This document shows, piece by piece, positions 5,313 to 8,911 of a stretch of 8,911 nucleotides of DNA. The stretch covers positions 1-8,911 of the forward strand of contig JAUTXB010000036.1 of the NCBI GenBank assembly GCA_030838245.1, read 5' to 3'. Numbering within the stretch: position 1 is the stretch's first letter; every line of letters starts with the position of its first letter. The position numbers and the translations under genes were made by a program. The DNA comes from Acidimicrobiaceae bacterium. Its GTDB lineage: Bacteria; Actinomycetota; Acidimicrobiia; Acidimicrobiales; RAAP-2. The notes under the pieces are model-generated. The model saw only the letters and a program-made list of their open reading frames with translations. It had not been told where the DNA came from and made no database searches.

Positions 5313-5517
5313 GTGTTCAGGATGTCATCTGGGTGTGACGGGCCCAGTTTCGGATGCCGGACGAGGCTCGGGGGGCGGTCGGTCGGCCTAGCCCCGGGGC
5401 GGTCGACCCAGGTCAGGGGGCCGGCGGCCCAGGCTGGGGGGTCAATCGGTCGGCCAGAGGAGCAAGCATGGACGCCTGACCCGTGAACCCCCTTTGGGAC
5501 CCCGAGGACGCCGGAGC
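5313..5517. other. 205-bp G-tract-rich spacer between the lpdA-like gene and the HNH gene
   Basis: No credible gene. The plus strand has four G-tracts at 5370-5375, 5396-5399, 5416-5420 and 5436-5441, so the lpdA-like 3' RNA (minus strand) is C-tract-rich. It also holds a perfect palindrome GCCCCGGGGC (5391-5400), a short hairpin GGGCC-GGC-GGCCC (5418-5430), and two related 14-mers (CCCAGGTCAGGGGG at 5407-5420 and CCCAGGCTGGGGGG at 5428-5441) offset by 21 bp. TCGGTCGGCC is also repeated (5379-5388 and 5446-5455). The likely role is transcription termination after the lpdA-like gene, possibly helped by the C-rich RNA, plus the promoter of the HNH gene at its left edge. Confidence 0.4.
5319..5324 (-). 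promoter_or_regulatory. Candidate leaderless -10 box for the DUF222/HNH gene
   Basis: CATCCT on the minus strand is followed by six bases (GAACAC) and then the ATG at 5312. With the final T at -7, the A of the ATG is +1. The first base deviates from TANNNT. No Shine-Dalgarno and no clear -35 are present. The spacing is the same as at larB and close to that at pheA. Confidence 0.35.
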
Positions 5518-6873
5518 CTACTCGGCCGCCTCAGCCAGGGCCTCGGCCAAGGCCGGGTGGACCAGCATGCTCTCGACGATGTCATTGACGCGCAGGCCGG
5601 CGGTCACGGCCACGGCAAGGACCGAGATGAGCTCCGCCGCGTTCTGACCGACGATCGAGCCTCCAAGGACCACGCCTGTCGCTGGATCAGAAAGGATCTT
5701 GACGAAGCCCCGGGGGTCGTTGTTGATCAACGCCTTGGCCGTGGCGGCAAAGGGGACCTTGGTCACCCGGATCTTCCGACCCTCGGCGAAGGCATCTGCC
5801 TCGGCCAAGCCGACATCGGCGATCTCCGGCTCGGTGAAGATGGCCGAGGCCGCCTTGTCGTAGTTGAGGTGCCGGTGGGCCGCGGTGTGGCCGACGACCA
5901 CGTGCTCGGCGATCTTCCGTCCTTGCATGAACGCCACCGATGCGAGGGGAAGCTTCCCCGAGAGATCGCCGGCGGCGTAGATATGAGGCACGGTGGTCTG
6001 GCAGTGATGGTTCACCGGTACGTAGCCACCGGCGTCCACGCTCAGACCGGCGGACTCCAGCCCCAACGCCTCAGAATTGGGGATCGAGCCGATGGCCAGC
6101 AAGGCGTGCGACCCCAGCACGATCCGCCCGTCGTCGCAACGGACGGTTACTCCGGCCGGCGTCCGGTCGATACCAATGGCACGAGCACCCTTCAACAAGC
6201 GCACCCCGCGCCGCAAGAAGTCGTCCTCCAGAACGGCAGCAACCTCGGGGTCCTTCCGCGGCAGCACCTGTTCCCGGCTGACCACCAGGGTCACGGCGGA
6301 TCCGAGCGAGGAGAACATATGGACGAACTCGACACCGGTGACCCCCGAACCGATCACGACGAGGTGCTCGGGCAGTTCCTTGGGTGGGTAGGCGTCCCGG
6401 GTGGTGAGGATCCGATCACCGTCGAGCTCGGTCCAGTCGGGGATACGCGGCCGACTACCTGTGCTGAGGAGCACGGCATCGGCTTCGATGGTCCGAGATC
6501 CCATCTCCGTCTCGGCCTCCACGGTATGGGGGCCGACCAGGCGACCGGTGCCGCGGATCAGCTCCACGTTCTGACTGCGCAGGATCTGGTCGACACTGGT
6601 TTCTAGGCGATCGGTGATGCTGGTGATCCGACCCCGAAGCCGATCGAGGTCCAGGTTCCCGTCCACATCGTCGACCCCCATGCCGCCGATCCGGCCGAGG
6701 TAGGACATGGCGCCGCCGGTGGCGATCATCGCCTTGGACGGGATGCAGTCCCACAGATTGGCTGCCCCGCCAATCACGTCCCGCTCGATCAGGGTCACGT
6801 CCACCCCGAGTCGAGCGGCATAGGTGGCGGCCTGGCTGCCCGCCGGTCCACCACCGATGATCACGAAATGCAT
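5518..6873 (-). CDS. LpdA-like NAD(P)H:quinone reductase-type flavoprotein (pyridine nucleotide-disulfide oxidoreductase family)
   Basis: A 451-aa cytoplasmic FAD protein of the class I disulfide reductase fold. FAD is bound by GGGPAG (7-12) with Glu30 at the end of the second strand, and by YAAGDLSG (299-306). NAD(P)H is bound by GSGVTG (175-180). The redox motif reads GGAANLWDCIPSK (35-47): Ala38 replaces the first cysteine of the usual CxxxxC and only Cys43 remains, so a dithiol/disulfide cycle is not possible. This matches Mycobacterium tuberculosis LpdA (Rv3303c), an NAD(P)H:quinone reductase rather than a lipoamide dehydrogenase. Unlike that protein as I recall it, this one keeps HPALAE (439-444), the His/Glu pair of true disulfide reductases. 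Ser199-Arg200 after the second NAD-domain strand may favour NADPH. The start at 6873 is supported by GGGAG 5 bases upstream and by the fold beginning there; the frame stays open upstream, but that stretch runs into the next gene. It is 98 bp downstream of the serine hydrolase. Confidence 0.93.
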   Translation of the reverse strand: MHFVIIGGGPAGSQAATYAARLGVDVTLIERDVIGGAANLWDCIPSKAMIATGGAMSYLGRIGGMGVDDVDGNLDLDRLRGRITSITDRLETSVDQILRSQNVELIRGTGRLVGPHTVEAETEMGSRTIEADAVLLSTGSRPRIPDWTELDGDRILTTRDAYPPKELPEHLVVIGSGVTGVEFVHMFSSLGSAVTLVVSREQVLPRKDPEVAAVLEDDFLRRGVRLLKGARAIGIDRTPAGVTVRCDDGRIVLGSHALLAIGSIPNSEALGLESAGLSVDAGGYVPVNHHCQTTVPHIYAAGDLSGKLPLASVAFMQGRKIAEHVVVGHTAAHRHLNYDKAASAIFTEPEIADVGLAEADAFAEGRKIRVTKVPFAATAKALINNDPRGFVKILSDPATGVVLGGSIVGQNAAELISVLAVAVTAGLRVNDIVESMLVHPALAEALAEAAE

Positions 6874-6922
6874 GGGTCTCCCGTCACTCGAACTCACTGT
6901 CCGCGGCCAGTCCACGATAGGC

Positions 6923-6966
6923 GGCCCGACAGCGGGCCAAACATGGTCAGGACGGGCGGCCCGCCC
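6923..6966 (-). terminator. Two GC-rich hairpins after the serine hydrolase gene
   Basis: Just past the hydrolase stop, GGGCG (6954-6958) and CGCCC (6962-6966) form a 5-bp stem with a 3-nt loop. Further on, GGCCCG (6923-6928) and CGGGCC (6933-6938) form a perfect 6-bp stem with a 4-nt loop. No U-tract follows. They could attenuate or end transcription before the lpdA-like gene, or stabilise an mRNA end inside an operon. Function inferred from position only. Confidence 0.3.
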
Positions 6967-6971
6967 CGATC

Positions 6972-8108
6972 TCAGTCGGCGTTGCCGGCCAGGCCGGTCA
7001 CCGCGGCCAACACGATGTTGGCGCCTCGGAGGTCGCCCGTGAGCCCACCCTCCATCCTGTTCATGACGTAGGACACGGTCAGCCCAGCGTCCTGGTCCAT
7101 CACGATGAGCGACCCGCCGTAGCCGCCCCAAAAGCAGGCTTTGGGACCCATCGGCATCAGCTCGCCGCTGAGCCCGTAGCCCATGCCGAAGCGCATGGGT
7201 ACCCCCAGGACGAGGTCCTTGCCGTTGGCCTGCTCCTCGAAGAGAGCGTCACAACCCTGAGGCGAGAGGAGGCGGACGCCCCGTGCCTCCCCGCCGCCGG
7301 CGATGATCGACTGGATGGTCGCCACCGAGCGCGCGTTGCCCTGACCGTTGGCCGCCGGGATCTCGGCCCGTCGCCACCACTCCTGAGTAGCCATCGCTGC
7401 ATCGAGCAGCGGGCTGGTGAACGTCCGCACCGCTATGGATCCCGGGTCGGCACCGGCCAGGCTGACCTCATCGGGCGGGATCACCAGAGACACGCGGTCG
7501 TCCTCGCTGGCCGGCAGGCCGATGTGGAAGTCGGCTCCGAGCGGTCCCGCTACCTCGCTGGCGAACCAGGTGCCGATGGTGGCGCCGGTGATGCGCCGGA
7601 CCACCTCGCCGATGAGGTAGCCCTGGGTGAGGGCGTGGTATCCCGATGCGCTCCCCGGCTCCCACCAGGGGTCCTGGGCGGCCAGGAGGGACGTGCATTT
7701 CTCCCAGTCGGCCAGGTCTTCGGGCCCCAACTGGGCTGTCCACCCCGAGAGCCCGGCCGTGTGGGCCATGAGCTGACGGACCTCGATGGCCTCTTTCCCT
7801 CCTGCTGCGAACTCGGGCCAGTACCGGGCGACCGGCGCGTGAAAATCGAGCTCGCCCCGATCGGCGAGCATGAGCGCACAAAGGAACGTCATGGTTTTGG
7901 TCGTCGACCAGACGTTGGTGATGGTGTCGCGCTGCCACGGGTCGGTGCGAGCCTCATCGGCGAACCCACCCCAGATATCGACGACGGGTTGGCCCTCGAC
8001 GAGGACGGCAACCGACGCGCCGACGTCGGTGCCGGCGTCAAGGCTGCCCGCCAGCGCCTGGCGGACGCCTTCGAAGCGATCGTCACATATTCCGTGGATC
8101 TCGGCCAT
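6972..8108 (-). CDS. Serine hydrolase, class C beta-lactamase-like (EstB/LipE-type esterase)
   Basis: A 378-aa protein of the beta-lactamase-related family (Pfam Beta-lactamase), closest in style to EstB and mycobacterial Lip-type esterases; the natural substrate, probably an ester, is unknown. The nucleophile motif is WSTTKTMT (67-74), with Ser68 and Lys71 as the SxxK pair. The second motif is GYHALTQGYLIGEVVRR (156-172), with Tyr157 as the presumed general base. The third is CFWGGYGGS (325-333), matching the WGG motif of EstB rather than the KTG of true beta-lactamases, so antibiotic hydrolysis is not expected. The N-terminal strand pair VAVLVEGQPVVDIWGGFAD (33-51) and the C-terminal YVMNRM (347-352) are also typical. 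No signal peptide is seen, so it is probably cytoplasmic. The start at 8108 has a strong Shine-Dalgarno, AGAGGAG at 8122-8116, 7 bases upstream. Co-directional with the lpdA-like gene downstream. Confidence 0.94.
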   Translation of the reverse strand: MAEIHGICDDRFEGVRQALAGSLDAGTDVGASVAVLVEGQPVVDIWGGFADEARTDPWQRDTITNVWSTTKTMTFLCALMLADRGELDFHAPVARYWPEFAAGGKEAIEVRQLMAHTAGLSGWTAQLGPEDLADWEKCTSLLAAQDPWWEPGSASGYHALTQGYLIGEVVRRITGATIGTWFASEVAGPLGADFHIGLPASEDDRVSLVIPPDEVSLAGADPGSIAVRTFTSPLLDAAMATQEWWRRAEIPAANGQGNARSVATIQSIIAGGGEARGVRLLSPQGCDALFEEQANGKDLVLGVPMRFGMGYGLSGELMPMGPKACFWGGYGGSLIVMDQDAGLTVSYVMNRMEGGLTGDLRGANIVLAAVTGLAGNAD

Positions 8109-8335
8109 GGTGCGTCTCCTCTGCCTATTCGATGTCGGTCGTGACGGTTACAAGGGTCGTGGTGGCCGCCGGAATGCTCCAAGCGCACGGCGGAAGACAT
8201 CGACTCACCGCCTCAGGCGCGCAGCTCGATGCCCTGGATCTCGGTTCGCCCGATGGCGCCACCATGTGCAGCCCCCTCCTGTGCCTCATGATGCTCGTCG
8301 GCCTGCGAACCTCCCCGTCGCCAACCCGGTGCCCG
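8109..8335. other. 227-bp spacer between the GNAT gene and the serine hydrolase gene
   Basis: No credible gene; open frames here are high-GC shadows. It holds the Shine-Dalgarno of the hydrolase gene (8116-8122). On the minus strand there is a weak promoter candidate: TTGTAA about 17 bp before GAATAG, or 15 bp before TCGAAT, both poor matches to -10 boxes. No terminator hairpin for the GNAT gene was seen. Confidence 0.35.
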
Positions 8336-8845
8336 TCAGCTTCCGGACAACTTGTACCGGTAGACGTTGGTCTGTCGGGGCTCGAAGCCCACCCGCAGGT
8401 ACAGCCGATTGGCCGCCTCGCGGCTGGGCCGTGAGGTGAGATCGACTGACTTCGCCCCAGCCTCCTCGGCCCGGCCAAGCGCGGCGGCGACCAACTTCTC
8501 GCCTGCGCCTGCCCCCCGGGCCGACTGGTCGACGACCACGTCCTCGATCCACGAAAGGACGCCTGTCGGTACCCGGAACAGCGCCAGCGTCAGCGAGCCC
8601 ACCACTTCGCCCGACTCATCCCTGGCCACAAAGAGCGCCGTCGCCGGCGACGCCACGATCTCGGCCAGCTCGGCCGCGCTCGGGGGCGGTGATGACGAGA
8701 GCTGGGGTACGAGCTCGGCGAACGCGGCGACCAGGTCGTCGCCCACCTCGTGTGCCTCGGTGATGGTCACGGAGCGACCCCGGTCGCCGTTGGCTGGTGC
8801 GCCAGATGCGCCGACTGTTGTCGGTGCGGGTCGCGGGTCGGTCAC
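8336..8845 (-). CDS. GNAT family N-acetyltransferase
   Basis: An acetyl-CoA-dependent N-acetyltransferase; the acceptor (amine, amino acid or protein) cannot be read from the sequence. From the GTG at 8845 it is 169 aa. The GNAT core begins at VTITEA (26-31). Motif A is the strand WIEDVVVD (99-106) followed by the pyrophosphate-binding loop QSARGAGAGEKL (107-118). Motif B is ANRLYLRVGFEPR (145-157), followed by the last strand NVYRYKL. Three starts are possible. An ATG at 8896 (186 aa) has no Shine-Dalgarno. The GTG at 8845 sits two bases after the +1 predicted by a good TACACT box. A GTG at 8770 (144 aa) lies right at the domain edge and gives the commonest GNAT length. I chose 8845 because that promoter would fall inside the longest version. 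The first 25 residues are Pro/Ala/Gly-rich and not part of the fold. Confidence 0.88.
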   Translation of the reverse strand: MTDPRPAPTTVGASGAPANGDRGRSVTITEAHEVGDDLVAAFAELVPQLSSSPPPSAAELAEIVASPATALFVARDESGEVVGSLTLALFRVPTGVLSWIEDVVVDQSARGAGAGEKLVAAALGRAEEAGAKSVDLTSRPSREAANRLYLRVGFEPRQTNVYRYKLSGS

Positions 8846-8851
8846 AAGGGG

Positions 8852-8857
8852 CGAGTG
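8852..8857 (-). promoter_or_regulatory. Candidate leaderless -10 box for the GNAT gene
   Basis: TACACT on the minus strand matches TANNNT exactly. With its last T at -7, +1 falls at 8846 or 8847, one or two bases before the GTG at 8845. No -35 hexamer is visible. If real, translation cannot start at the ATG at 8896. Confidence 0.4.
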
Positions 8858-8911
8858 TAGCGACGGGCCCCCGGCCCGCACGAGCTTCACGCCCATCTCG
8901 GGGGGCTTGAC

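Noticed and set aside
5370..5441. Canonical G-quadruplex
   Set aside because: There are four G-tracts, but the gaps between them are about 14-20 nt, longer than standard quadruplex loops, so only a weak non-canonical structure is possible.
5456..5479. Mini-ORF (ATG GAC GCC TGA) behind a good AGAGGAG ribosome-binding site at 5456-5462
   Set aside because: Only three codons, no promoter or downstream plus-strand gene for it to regulate, and antisense to the lpdA 3' region; most likely chance.
5494..6606. Plus-strand open frame of 370 codons opposite the lpdA-like gene
   Set aside because: The minus-strand frame has FAD, NAD(P)H and HP-E motifs; the plus-strand product is low-complexity Gly/Asp/Arg sequence with no family resemblance.
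6874..7131. N-terminal extension of the lpdA-like protein back to 7131
   Set aside because: The extension overlaps the serine hydrolase coding region out of frame, and the Rossmann strand begins exactly at the ATG at 6873, which has its own Shine-Dalgarno.
6972..8108. Possibility that the serine hydrolase is an antibiotic-resistance beta-lactamase
   Set aside because: It has no signal peptide and carries the WGG third motif of EstB-type esterases rather than KTG, so an esterase-like role is more likely.
7417..8144. Plus-strand open frames opposite the serine hydrolase
   Set aside because: The minus-strand gene has a complete set of SxxK, Tyr and WGG motifs and a strong Shine-Dalgarno; the opposite frames are composition artefacts.

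Overview
The window looks like a piece of a high-GC actinobacterial chromosome. An uncultured member of the Acidimicrobiia or a related lineage is my guess, not something the sequence proves. The evidence is uniformly GC-rich coding DNA, a DUF222/HNH (13E12-type) endonuclease gene, an LpdA-type flavoprotein, an EstB/LipE-type serine hydrolase, and several starts that look leaderless (a TANNNT-like -10 box within 6-8 bases of the start codon and no Shine-Dalgarno). I see no prophage, insertion sequence, CRISPR array or rRNA.

Layout, left to right. 1-122: non-coding or unassigned DNA of lower GC, with an imperfect hairpin just past the tRNA. 123-207 (-): tRNA-Ser(UGA). 243-286: an 11-bp tandem repeat upstream of the tRNA promoter. 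332-1318 (-): pheA, prephenate dehydratase with a C-terminal ACT domain. 1341-2213 (+) and 2210-3508 (+): larB and larC, translationally coupled by an ATGA overlap; they encode two enzymes of nickel-pincer nucleotide cofactor synthesis. 3597-3950 (-): a small conserved-looking hypothetical gene. 4086-5312 (-): DUF222/HNH endonuclease-like gene. 5313-5517: G-tract-rich spacer. 5518-6873 (-): LpdA-like FAD/NAD(P)H oxidoreductase that lacks one of the two redox cysteines. 6972-8108 (-): class C beta-lactamase-like serine hydrolase/esterase. 8336-8845 (-): GNAT acetyltransferase.

How the parts relate. pheA and larB are divergent, with start codons only about 20 bp apart and apparently a shared, nearly symmetric -10 region. 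larB and larC form a two-gene unit, but neither larE (sulfur insertion) nor a LarA-type racemase is in view, so the cofactor's user and the rest of the pathway lie elsewhere. larC is one continuous ORF, unlike the frameshifted larC1/larC2 of Lactobacillus. It has short Gly/Ser/Thr/His repeats at its N-terminus and a related motif at its C-terminus. The serine hydrolase and lpdA-like gene are co-directional and 98 bp apart; they may be co-transcribed, but hairpins in the gap could separate them. Most of the content is ordinary housekeeping or accessory metabolism, and I did not find a convincing new multi-gene system. The points most worth checking are the pheA/larB divergent promoter, the LarB linker and LarC tails, the missing cysteine in the LpdA-like protein, and the helical-period repeat by the tRNA gene.
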